Source of the DNA: Ciona savignyi
Lineage: Eukaryota > Chordata > Ascidiacea > Phlebobranchia > Cionidae
Direction: 5' to 3'
NCBI GenBank assembly: GCA_000149265.1
Contig: CH003444.1
Coordinates: forward strand, 833,194 to 897,193
Length of the DNA stretch: 64,000 bases
The notes under the pieces are model-generated. The model was not told the DNA's origin. It did not search any database and saw only the letters and a list, made by a program, of their open reading frames with translations. Position 1 is the stretch's first letter. Each line of letters opens with the position of its first letter. Positions 27,301-35,972 of this stretch are shown here, in pieces. Position numbers and translations under genes: made by a program.

Positions 27301-28062
27301 GACGAAAGCTACCAAATCGCGCGCCAGTCTACTTCATTAAGTGATGATGACGTAATAAGTGCAGTAGCAAACACGAGAAACCATTTCGAGAGCGAGCCAG
27401 CTCCGGTCTTCGCGCCAAACCCGCAACTGGAGTCAACACCTACAAGTGAGAATCAATATCAAACATTCTCAGCAGGAAGTGAGGTCATGAGATACGCCGA
27501 TGACGACACAAGCGAGTATGAGTTTCAAGATGACGTCACACCTACACCCCCTGCTCGTCCAACAACATTACGAACCAACCCAAACGTGGTTCCCGTCATA
27601 CCAAACGGCCAACGAGGTTACAGTACCGCATACAGGTCACCCAGGCACTATAACACGCATGTGCAAAGCCGGCAGTTTACTCAACCAAATGTACGTGAAC
27701 CACCGCCATTTCCTAAGACTTCAAGCTACACTTACCAAATATCACCACATTACGCAACGCACCGGATTGCGTATCACAACTCATTTCAGCCAGGGAATGA
27801 CAATAATCAACACACACAACAACACCACCCCGTGGCGTACCCTACAAGTTTCGGTGACCACTACGTGTCGCTGCAGCCACAACTAAGACAACCGACAAAC
27901 GCTCGGACTCTCACGATCGATCAAACCGACTCGCGTTTAGAACGAAGGGATTCGTTTTACGACAATTCACTGCCAAGGGATAGCCCTCTATTTGAATACT
28001 ACCAACGGCAGAACAGACCAGAATTACCTGGCACTCGAAATTTAAACCAATACTATTCGTGA
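337..28062 (+). CDS. EVA1C: EVA1C-like SUEL-lectin single-pass membrane receptor, 10 coding exons
   Basis: Exons: 337-568, 5536-5642, 7099-7221, 12005-12128, 12761-12910, 13610-13735, 19520-19672, 19731-19862, 26472-26774, 26903-28062. All junction phases agree and give 869 residues. A hydrophobic signal segment (LLVWRLFLLVQATQLF) lies about 53-68. The first SUEL/galactose-lectin domain (exons 2-4) has the typical IRCP, MYGR, VCQ...CQL and FGNDPCP...KYLTVTYKC signatures. The second (exons 5-6) is diverged: RLRCPRG is present, but the YGR step is lost. A Ser/Thr-rich stalk (exons 7-9) leads to one membrane span (LIIFLASISSGLFLTVCVLL) and a Cys/basic start to a long tail. EVA-1 in worms is a Slit co-receptor with SAX-3/Robo, and mammalian EVA1C binds Slit and heparin; a guidance role here is inference. 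The start is uncertain: an in-frame ATG at 412 would put the signal nearer the N terminus. The eighth intron holds an antisense gene. Confidence 0.88.
2352..2392. repeat. 22-bp tandem duplication
   Basis: The string AAGTGATTCCGAATGTTTT occurs twice in a row with a period of 22 bases. It is in intron 1 of the EVA1C-like gene and probably arose by replication slippage. Confidence 0.8.
4306..4370. repeat. TA-rich microsatellite with TGGATA units
   Basis: Two blocks of (TA)n flank repeated TGGATTTATTA and TGGATA units. This is simple sequence in intron 1 of the EVA1C-like gene and is likely length-polymorphic. Confidence 0.75.
5643..7098 (+). other. intron 2 of the EVA1C-like gene
   Basis: Donor GTAAGC, acceptor ATCCAG, phase 0. 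It lies between the two exons that encode the first half of lectin domain 1. I see no other gene or repeat in it. Confidence 0.65.
7222..12004 (+). other. intron 3 of the EVA1C-like gene
   Basis: Donor GTGAGT, acceptor TTTGTAG, phase 0. Five TGACGTAA/TGACGTCA sites fall here (7261, 9208, 9609, 10524, 11273), three of them followed by TAA. They could be CREB/ATF-type regulatory elements. No other gene was recognised. Confidence 0.6.
12380..12495 (-). repeat. tRNA-derived SINE head fragment
   Basis: Read on the minus strand, this has a GGTAGCAGTGCG A-box-like stretch and an AGTTCGAAACC B-box-like stretch about 40 bases apart, as in a tRNA-derived promoter. The flanking arms do not pair into a tRNA acceptor stem, so a working tRNA gene is unlikely. 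It differs from the commoner SINE seen later in the window and lies in intron 4 of the EVA1C-like gene. Confidence 0.45.
13736..19519 (+). other. intron 6 of the EVA1C-like gene
   Basis: A 5.8-kb intron with donor GTAAGT and acceptor TTCCAACAG, phase 1, between the second lectin domain and the Ser/Thr-rich stalk. It holds several TGACGTAA sites (14189, 15532, 16584, 17538, 17559) and a 16-bp tandem duplication at 19347-19381. No further gene was recognised on either strand. Confidence 0.6.
19347..19381. repeat. 16-bp tandem duplication
   Basis: ACGTTTATGGTTTGAG is present twice head to tail, just upstream of exon 7 of the EVA1C-like gene. Confidence 0.85.
19993..19998 (-). terminator. candidate poly(A) signal of the nested antisense gene
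   Basis: TTTATT on the plus strand reads AATAAA on the minus strand, about 290 bases past the stop codon of the minus-strand gene and only 131 bases from exon 8 of the host gene. It is the first such signal I see downstream of that stop; its use is inferred. Confidence 0.4.
20288..25515 (-). CDS. Thrombospondin type-1-repeat single-pass membrane protein, 14 exons, 5' end uncertain
   Basis: Exons in order: 25515-25430, 25267-25077, 25011-24935, 24884-24733, 24380-24273, 24011-23904, 23676-23535, 23264-22999, 22801-22660, 22584-21982, 21926-21798, 21611-21494, 21247-20969, 20886-20288. All phases fit and give 999 codons before the TGA. The outside part is Cys-rich with TSP1-like modules: WSNNGNWNC...SRTRLC, then a classic TWSAWRDVGGCSATCGG, then two near-copies of WLEWESWTDTTNNKQ-RRRRVKWCDQP...TIWIETEC. 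One membrane span (AWAIVLILLLILLIILLVIC) follows, then RRRKRGKGR and a tail with PPPP and PPLPQKP (possible SH3 ligands) and YLDM. The listed first exon starts with an ATG but follows an AG and encodes no signal peptide, so upstream exons are probably missing. I do not recognise an orthologue; adhesion or receptor function is inference. It lies wholly inside intron 8 of the EVA1C-like gene. Confidence 0.8.
22999..24011 (-). repeat. duplicated exon cassette, upstream copy (pairs with 22460-23090)
   Basis: Exons 24011-23904, 23676-23535 and the first part of 23264-22999 encode the same unit as the second part of 23264-22999, exon 22801-22660 and the first part of 22584-21982. The two 142-base exons and the two RRRRVKWCDQP exon starts are almost identical, while the introns between them differ in length (270 versus 75 bases). 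Confidence 0.8.
25516..26471. other. rest of host intron 8, upstream of the nested gene
   Basis: This should contain the promoter and any missing first exon of the minus-strand gene. The open frame 25928-25656 on the minus strand carries Trp and Cys residues but I cannot tie it to the gene by splice phase. TGACGTAA and TGACGTCA sites stand at 26252, 26343 and 26360, close to host exon 9. Confidence 0.4.
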
Positions 28063-30418
28063 TGCGCTACTTCAGTTACGTTATGTTTTATTTATTCTAC
28101 ATTTCATTTGCCAAAATATGACTTCTTTTTTGTCAAAATTTAATTATTACTTGCAACAGAGACCGTTTGCCCAATTAACCCACGGAAATAGTAGATACAT
28201 ACTTGTTTTGTACAAAATAATATCAATTGCAACAAAAGGCCTGAACACCTCTTTTCCCTCAAGCTTACTTTTATATGACATGCAGTTTCAGGTATTCTAA
28301 ACAGTGTGCAGCAGAGATACATAGCCAATGCGTCCTGCCAATGCTGAATGCAGTGTTCTCAGTTAACCGCTGCAAGAAATAGCCCCCCCCCGCTACTGTG
28401 TGCTCAGTATCCCTCACGTGTATTGTTGCCATCTTGTTCGCTCCCATGTTTTCGTTTTAGATTATTGTAAATTATTGATTTTTTTAAATGAATTAAGATG
28501 ATTGGGCGCAATTACTTTAAATACCAAAGCTGTTTCAATTTTATTGCTGCCCACTCCGAGATTTATTGCTGCCCACTCCGAGAGACCCATTATTGAGTGA
28601 ACCTTGTCAGGTGACCAAATTTTGTTTCTCCAAGGTGTATTTGATAAGTGTAAACATAGCAGTAACTTATTATTTTAAATACACGATTTTGCTACACTGA
28701 GATATACGTGACCTTGTTTGCTTTGTGTGATAGAGGCCGAGACATTGTTTAGACTTTAGAGCCTCGCGTAGCCGAAGTTCAGTTTCAGAGGATGTGAATT
28801 TACATAATAACATACGGACCTATTACCAACTTATCATACGATAGATTTTGAACAGGCCATTGAATTTTATTTAATATGGTACAGGGATTATTGGAATGTT
28901 GATTACTGATGTGTGTGGTTGAGTCCATTAGGTCAAGACTTTTAATACAGGAAGGGTAGCTTAAAAGAGTAAGAGCTTCAAAAGTTTTTATCGAGTAAGA
29001 TAATTTTGCGTAGAATCCCGCCGCTGACTAGATGGTTGTGTTCTTATTCTTAGTCAAGCCACTTTTAGGCGGATTTCGCATAAACCCAGTGAATTAATGA
29101 GTATAGCCACAAACGGGAATAAGACACGAATACCCTCATAACAACCACGTAAGTTTCAAATTAAAAATCAGCTAATAATCGCACCAACTCGCCGTGTTAA
29201 ATAAAAACGAGTCAATCGCGCATCTGAGGTCTTGTGGTGAATCGAGACAATGCTCGTTAAACACCTTGACCCGGGACACAGCCGATCAGAATAGTAATCA
29301 ATTAGGAAAAATAATGATTATATATATCCGATGCATTAGGCCTACCTAATTTTTACATTATAACAGTCTTAGTTACGAGCTTAACGCGGAGTCAAAACTT
29401 ACCACAGTATATAAAAGTCCGTGGGCGGCACAAGGCATATGATGTTGGCACACGGTCGGTCTATATGTCGAAATACCCCGTGACTACAATCGAATTAGGT
29501 GTCGGCAACAACTGACTAGTGTCAGTTCGTACGGATTTTTTTTACCGGGCAGCGCGGAAAAACATGAAGGAACTAAATAAGTATTTAAAGACAACCTCTA
29601 ATTTCGTCTCGTGGTAATTGTTTATATAAATTTGCATGTTGATACATTGATACTTTATTATAGGCTGGTTCGCAAAATATTGCCTGAATTATTTCGGTCA
29701 AGATGCGAAAAAGTTTGTAGACCCTACATTAAACCACTGGATCAGGCAACGCTTGACATCTTTTCTAACGAGCTCGACCACGCCACCTTTCGGCCGACAA
29801 TTTAACAATCTACCACAATTGATCAGACAATAACATTGCATAATCTGCATATCCATTTCTTTTAAAGTAAAGTATGGTCTTCTAATTAATAGTAGGAAGG
29901 GATACAAATGTAAAATGGTTTAGTTTAGACACCAACTTTTCCTTTCACACATTTTTTTCTCCCCGCTACATTTTCAAGCAATTTATATCGTTCCTGCCAT
30001 GGATACGTTGTAAACAAAGTTGAAACAATTGGATTATTTAGGTTGGTGAACGATGTGCGTTTATCAGGATATTAGTTTAAACAAATAGTTATTCTATTAT
30101 CATTTGCTGATTAAGATTAGTCACGGAAAGATAAGAAGTATAAAAATAATCTCGTATAAGAAGTGACACGTGTTAAAATTTAACACAAGTTAGAATACCA
30201 AATCAGGTCAGGTGACACACATAGTTTTTTTTGTAAAAAAAGAACATTTCGTCTATTTGCAGCAAAAAAATGTTGGTTTAAACATCGTAGCTAATAATGT
30301 TATAATGGTAGAACTTTTTATAGGCTTTGGTTTCCATGAAACCAGCTAAAAATACAAATCTAAATCCTTATATACATTTATTAGGAAAATAAAGTATCTA
30401 ATAATACTTGATGTAATA
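28063..30418. other. intergenic region between the EVA1C-like gene and FAM221A
   Basis: No gene is assigned. A 22-bp tandem duplication is at 28540-28583. A TATATAAAAG stretch near 29407 resembles a TATA box without an evident gene. The stretch 29664-29805 is open, follows a plausible TTATTATAG acceptor and ends in TAA, but I do not recognise the peptide. Confidence 0.5.
28540..28583. repeat. 22-bp tandem duplication
   Basis: TTTATTGCTGCCCACTCCGA is repeated twice with a period of 22 bases, just downstream of a run of nine C residues at about 28384. Confidence 0.85.
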
Positions 30419-31198
30419 ATGGATAACAGAGTTCACCTGAAGTTGGACAGAAGTGCGGCTTCATCTGTGGATGCTTATTTTGAATATCGGAATATTGTTG
30501 GGGAAGATGATCATGGTAGGCTCTTCACGCCCCAGGAATATGAAGATTACAAGAAAAAGGTCCTTCCAATGAGAATGCAGAATCGATTATATGTTAGTTG
30601 GAGCAATGTTGATGGAATGGATTGTAAACTAATCGGGCCCGAGACAATGTGCTTCTGCCAGCATAGATACAAACACCATAAAACTGATTTCAAACAGCCA
30701 GTTAAAGACATAAAAGAAATAAAATGTAAAATTGTCGGATGTAAATGTTCAGGGTTTAATTTTGTGCCGAAAAACGGAACTCAGCCTTTAAGGTGCCATT
30801 GTAAGCATGATGTAACTATGCATTGTGAAAAATCTCCATTTTTATGCAAAGGTCATAAATGTGTATGCTCTGGGTTCAAGTCATCATACAGATGTGGATG
30901 TGGTTCGATGTTAGAAGAACATGTAACTCAAATCGAAACAAGGGAGGAAAGAATTAAGCGAGGACACCCAGTGGCACAGTATGAGCCGCCATATGCAGCC
31001 ATGGGGGGACTTACAGGGCTAAGCTCATTGCTCGATGGATATATGCGATTGGATGACAGTGGAATAGGTGCCCCCTCAAGGGAATGGCTGGAACAACCTT
31101 CAACATCAAGAGAACTGCATGATTTGCAGAGAATTAGGCCAACATCAAAATGTGCAGTTCAAAAAAAAGTTTCAAAACGTCCAGAATGGAAAGATTAA
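30419..31198 (+). CDS. FAM221A: FAM221A homologue, intronless
   Basis: A 259-residue protein in a single exon. The N-terminal block (EYRNIVGEDD, LFTPQEYEDYKKKVLP, NRLYVSW, MDCKLIGPETMCFC, HRYKHHKTD) and the later PYAAMGGLTGLSSL...GYMRLDDSGIG block are the conserved signatures of the FAM221A family. Between them, about residues 100-175, is a Cys/His-rich stretch (CKIVGCKCSGF, RCHCKHD, CVCSGF, CGCGSMLEEH) that could bind metal. The molecular function of the family is not established. The start is the first ATG after stops in all frames. An AATAAA lies at 31265-31270. The vertebrate gene is split by several introns, so the intronless form may be a retrogene, but no poly(A) tail or target duplication is visible. 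Confidence 0.95.
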   Translation: MDNRVHLKLDRSAASSVDAYFEYRNIVGEDDHGRLFTPQEYEDYKKKVLPMRMQNRLYVSWSNVDGMDCKLIGPETMCFCQHRYKHHKTDFKQPVKDIKEIKCKIVGCKCSGFNFVPKNGTQPLRCHCKHDVTMHCEKSPFLCKGHKCVCSGFKSSYRCGCGSMLEEHVTQIETREERIKRGHPVAQYEPPYAAMGGLTGLSSLLDGYMRLDDSGIGAPSREWLEQPSTSRELHDLQRIRPTSKCAVQKKVSKRPEWKD

Positions 31199-32480
31199 TG
31201 AAATATTCTGTGCATGGTTTTTGTGCCTTACTTTGTACCAGTCTTTTTTATATATATTTTTTTAAATAAAATTAAATGATTGTGAGTGCCGTTGTCAAAT
31301 GCTTAACAGACATTTACTAAAAAATGTTATTGATTTCATTGAAACTTGATTGTGACAGGCATGCATTTTCACCTGGACATTGTCCAGGAGTTCTAAAAGT
31401 TTAATGTTAATTACGTAAATTACTAAATGCCATTCGATAGCTTATTATCACACAAATCTAAAGGCGATAAAAAATCTAAAATGTTTGTGTAGTACCGCAT
31501 TAAAGGACTACACAAAAAGCATTTGTTTATTATATAAAGTGTTCGAAAAATGAATAATCCTAATATTTATTTCAATCAAAGGAGCCTTATGACTTGCCTA
31601 ATGATAGCGATTTGAGATGTATTGCAAATGTATTATCTGATTGTCTGCTGAAAAGATTGATGGAATGCAGATTTTCAGGTGGAGTTTAATAGGCCTAGTC
31701 AAGTTTTTCAGATACCCAGGAAATCTTGAGAATAATCTTTGTAAATGGCACACAACTAAATTGCAAACCTCATACAGAGTGAGGTTTTTTTTTTTTAATT
31801 TCCCAACAGCTTCCGTGCATGAGGCATTTAATTCAAAAATTTGTCTGAACAGCAACCATAAACACAACAAATTATCTGAAAGTATAAATAAGAAACCAGA
31901 AGTATTTGGGCATGAAGCATTTGGAAAATGCCTTGGAAAAAGTATGTTAGCTACGGTAGTCTCACAGTCAACTCAAAATTCCATGTAATCTGAAAAAATA
32001 AAAATGGGAAATTGATAGTGTTTAACGTGCTTTAAGGCTGGAAATGTTAGCGAATGGGGTACAGATGTTCATTAATCTGACATGAATTACTTTTTTAAAT
32101 GAACATTAAAAACAAGTATGCTTTGGTAACTTAGGGACCCATTCTTTTCTGCTTGAAGAAACAAAATACATAAGTATAAAATATACCAATTGTGTTTAGG
32201 AACCCTGCTCGATAAACAGCATACAAAATGTGTTTTACAAAAAATGGTGGTTAAAAACATGGTTGACACTCTAGTTATCTTTATTGTTTTTGTTTAAAGA
32301 TCATATTTTGTGCCAAACAAGTCCATAAAATGTGTCAAGCTTAGGAAGCAATCTCCGAACAAGCTCTTTGCAATCAAAATTTTAGTAATGAGCAACAGTA
32401 TCAAAAAATTTCTACTGCAAATGTTTGACAGTACAATAAATATAAAAGCTCTGCATTTCCTTGAGCTGTATGTCTTCTGT
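31199..32480. other. 3' UTR of FAM221A and intergenic sequence
   Basis: The poly(A) signal is at 31265-31270. Beyond it the sequence is AT-rich with no gene I recognise on either strand. Confidence 0.6.
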
Positions 32481-32628
32481 AGGTCGAAACGTGTCTATCA
32501 TATAGAACACACTGTAATAGCTCTGGTAACCTGACATTGGGTGCGAGGTGATCTGACGATTGCCTGTGTGTTAATCCCCTTGATTTTCTCATTCTTGGGG
32601 ATAAACATTAATATCCTATCCTAGTATT
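32481..32628 (+). repeat. tRNA-derived SINE, degenerate 3' part
   Basis: It shares with the other copies the order CTATCATATA-ACACACT, GGTAACC, GCGAGGTGATCTGACGAT, GTGTGTTAA, GGGGATAAACAT and a TATCCTATCC tail. It ends about 100 bases before the start codon of the BtpA-family gene. Confidence 0.8.
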
Positions 32629-32729
32629 TATTGGAGGCATAAAAGTGTTTTGTTTCCCGTAAATGTCTGTTTTCCATTTAGAATGTTATAAACACCTTAT
32701 ATTTCAACATGCAGCTGGTGTAAAATACT

Positions 32730-35011
32730 ATGGCCTGCAGAAAATTTGTTGATGTGTTTCAGAAATCAAAAGGAGTAATTATCGGCATGGTGCATCTTCG
32801 TGCTCTGCCAGGTAGTTTGTCTTTAACCTAAATGGTTGTAGTTCAGTTATTTGGAAACCGGATAAAGACAGCAAAATGACACTCGTTAAATTAATCATCG
32901 TAATCTCCTAAAACTTGTTGTCCCCGTTACTGATTTGAATACGAAACTCACCATTGCTCTGTGTTGTGTGGTGACATATCTTATACCTATGTGCTGGTGC
33001 AGTCGATGTGAAGTGGCTTATCCAATGGATACAAGTGACTAGCTCATAATTTCAGTGGAACCCTGCTTGGTGACCACCTCGATAACATGACAACCCCGCT
33101 AACATGACCGTTTGAAGTTGATCCCATAGGTGGTCAGGTAGGCAGGGTTCCACTGTACTTTTTATGTCACTATTACCCAGACCCTTCATGCATCTCTCCT
33201 TCCTAGTCAGCAGCAGAGCATTGGAGGTTGCAGTCACTAGTGCGTATCATTAAAATGTTTTTAATTATGTATTATGTTCCAGGCACTCCAAAGAACAACC
33301 TTTGTGTAACACAAATTTGCGATATTGCTTTAAAGGAAGCAGAGATTTACATCAATGCTGGATTGGTGAGATTTTTTTTATATTAACCAATTATCATGGT
33401 GCGGCATGAGTTGTATGATTGAACATAACTGTGTTGGCCGTAAAACTGGAAAATTGCGAGATAAAAACATACGCATGACCATTTGTCTAAGTATCACATC
33501 AAGACAATGTGTGCCATCCGAAATTATGTTTAATATCCACACACTGTGATGCAACAATCCATGTACTGTGATAGCTTTTAATACCTGATGAGCATGAGTC
33601 TGACTACCTCAGTTGCTCAGTGTAACACTAACAACCCTAATTTCATGGCAGGACGGAATTATGATTGAGAACATGCATGATGTCCCGTACAAAAAAAACA
33701 ATTTGATTGGTCCAGAAATCACTGCAGCCATGGCAACAGTCGGTTCTAAATTAAGAACAAATTTTTCTGAAATTCCAATTGGTGTTCAAATTCTTACTGC
33801 AGCAAATCAGGAAGCACTGGCTGTAGCCAAGTGCTGCGGTAAACCAAATTTTCTCATAACAATCCCATAACACATAATATTGCACATGGTGGATGATTGA
33901 GTAATTAGTCGTTAGTTTAACAACTCAGTATTGCACCTATGTTAAGCATTAACAGCAGCAAATCATCACTGCCAGGAACTTTGTGGAAATATAGAGACCA
34001 GGAACAAGGGGTGGTATCTAATTTAAAATTAAAAAAAGAATTCACGTTTATCAACAGATCTTGATTTTATGAGGGCAGAAGGATTTGTATTCTCACACAT
34101 TGGTGATGAAGGTATTATAGATTCGTGTGCCGGATCATTACTCAGGTACCGGAAGCAGCTAAATGCTGAGAATGTCCTGGTTTTTGCGGATGTGAAGAAA
34201 AAACACAGGTTTGCATCTTATTGCTAAGATTCATCCATATTTCCAGTTATTCCTGTGTGGGCAACGACACCATGGTAAGGATGGAAATTAAAGGTTAGAA
34301 TAAGATCCAATTACACTCAATTAAGACCCAATTACATCCATTTAGTTCACATGCCATCACAAGCGATACAAGCGTTGCTGAGACGTCGCAGGCCGCAGAG
34401 TTCTTTTTAGCTGATGGAGTCATTATAACTGGCTCTCAAACTGGAGTTTCTGCCGACCCACTTCAATTACAGGGTTAGCACTGCACTGGATATCAATTTG
34501 TAAAATGGATCATTTGTATTAATTTGTTTATGGTAAAATTCAAGTTTAATTGTAATAATGTTTTACCCTGTGAATGGGGAAACGCAAGGGGAGTTTTGAC
34601 TTAAATCGCTTACCAACAGGTTACTTAACGGACATTGCCTAAACCCAGCAGATTAATGGGTTTTACCAAAATTAAAGGAATGTTTCTATCATATACAACA
34701 CATTGCAATGGTTCCGGTAAACTGATGGTGGGCACTAGGTAATCTGACGATTGCCTGTGTGTTAACCCCCTTGGTTTTTCCATTCACGGGATAAACATGA
34801 ATATCCTTTCCTATTCTTCATAGATGTGCAAAACCAAGTTGAGATTCCGGTACTCGTTGGTTCTGGTGTTTCGGTTGAAAACATCGAAAATTTTATCCGC
34901 TGCTCAGCTCTGGTCATAGGATCACATTTTAAAGTTGGAGGGTTCTGGGGTAATGATGTGGACGTTCACAGAGTGGAAGATTTTATGAATCGTGTTCGGC
35001 AGTTGGTTTAA
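32730..35011 (+). CDS. BtpA-family TIM-barrel protein, 6 exons
   Basis: Exons: 32730-32811, 33283-33365, 33652-33838, 34058-34208, 34346-34473, 34824-35011, phases consistent, 272 residues. The order of motifs is that of the BtpA/SgcQ family (worm F13E9.13 is an animal member): GVIIGMVHLRALPGTP near the start, GLDGIMIENMHDVPY, GVQILTAANQEALAVA, FVFSHIGDEGIIDSCAG, ADVKKKHSSHA, FFLADGVIITGSQTG, PVLVGSGVSVENI and a final VIGSHFKVGGFWGNDVD. The family adopts a phosphate-binding TIM barrel; in cyanobacteria BtpA supports photosystem I stability, whereas the role in animals is unknown. The start ATG gives the expected full N terminus. AATAAA is at 35053-35058. The acceptor of the last exon abuts the tail of a SINE. 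Confidence 0.93.
33054..33155. mobile_element. 102-bp palindromic MITE, pogo/Tigger-like ends
   Basis: The ends are CAGTGGAACCCTGC and its complement GCAGGGTTCCACTG. Further in, GGTGACCACCT faces AGGTGGTCAGG. CAGT...ACTG ends of this sort are common among pogo/Tigger miniature elements. It lies in intron 1 of the BtpA-family gene. A clean TA target duplication is not preserved. Confidence 0.65.
34617..34820 (+). repeat. tRNA-derived SINE ending at a splice acceptor
   Basis: It starts with the CCCAGCAGATTAATGGGTT block that follows the tRNA-like head in longer copies, then shows the standard body and the tail ATGAATATCCTTTCCTATTC. The last pyrimidines of the tail run straight into TTCATAG, the acceptor of the final BtpA-family exon at 34824. 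Confidence 0.85.
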
Positions 35012-35956
35012 AAGAGTTGGGAACTACGCTGTAATGTGAATTCATATTGTGCAATAAACGGATAGATTTGCAATAGCGTGTTTTTTTAAAGGAATCTTTA
35101 ATTTATGTCCGTTTTTCTTTTTTTTGTTTCGTCAAACGCTTTGACAGGGTTGTTTTGGTTTTACCCGGGGGGTCTACCTAAACTCTGGATACACTAATTA
35201 ACTTTAATTGGTAGAAGCTGCTTGGTATTAACTAGGGGTGATACTCTACTCGAAAATACTTTTTGTCTTTTTTGAGGATGATACCCGATACCACAATCAG
35301 TTCGGTTTCGGCCTCTTTAATAACGACAATCTAGTTGATGCCAAGCAGCTTCTTCCACTTTATTTCAGCGCCGAACATAAATGCTCGGTTTTAAATAGAG
35401 TTTGCTTACAAAAGATTTTAAACAGGTATTTATTTTTTATTTACATAGGAAAATACCGCAATTTCCTAATATATTTTTTTCATAAATAGCATGACACAGG
35501 TGTAGCAAATCCGCGGTTTGTTATTGTTCATTATGTACCTCGTGTTCTTGTTATCACTGGTTCCATATGACTAACACTTACAAGGTTGTAAATTTGCTTT
35601 AACATGACCGCAAGCTTTAACATTTTCAGAACTTTTTCCAACATATTACCATGCTGTCTTTTGTTTTCTAGCATTGTTTAAAAATAATACAGTTTAGAAT
35701 CGTGGATCTTGTAGCATTTATCTAAAACAAGACAGGGGCGGTCAATTTTGGTGTTTATGAAGTCGTGCGCGCATATATTGACCTAATTATTATCTGCATG
35801 TTTTGTCATGGGCGCAAAGAATCAAGAATATACCCAAACTTCCGTGAGGTTGTCTGATTACGGAGTCATATTAGACTATTAGCTTTTGTCAGGGCCCGAT
35901 TAAGTGCCAGACATAGACACCACGGACATGAACTTGTTTTCCCGAAACCCCACAGT
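35012..35956. other. intergenic sequence between the BtpA-family gene and the GORAB retrocopy
   Basis: It holds the BtpA gene poly(A) signal (35053-35058) and a short inverted-repeat element (35209-35357). No gene was recognised. Confidence 0.6.
35209..35357. mobile_element. 149-bp inverted-repeat element (MITE-like)
   Basis: The arms 35209-35235 and 35331-35357 are about 27 bases each and nearly complementary (GAAGCTGCTTGG facing CCAAGCAGCTTC, and AACTAG facing CTAGTT). The size and ends suit a small foldback or MITE. No clear target duplication was seen. Confidence 0.6.
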
Positions 35957-35972
35957 AACAATTGTAATAAGG
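35957..35972. repeat. target-site duplication, left copy
   Basis: AACAATTGTAATAAGG, identical to 37127-37142 on the other side of the GORAB retrocopy. The first two A bases of the right copy merge with the poly(A) tail, so the certain length is 14 to 16. Confidence 0.92.
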
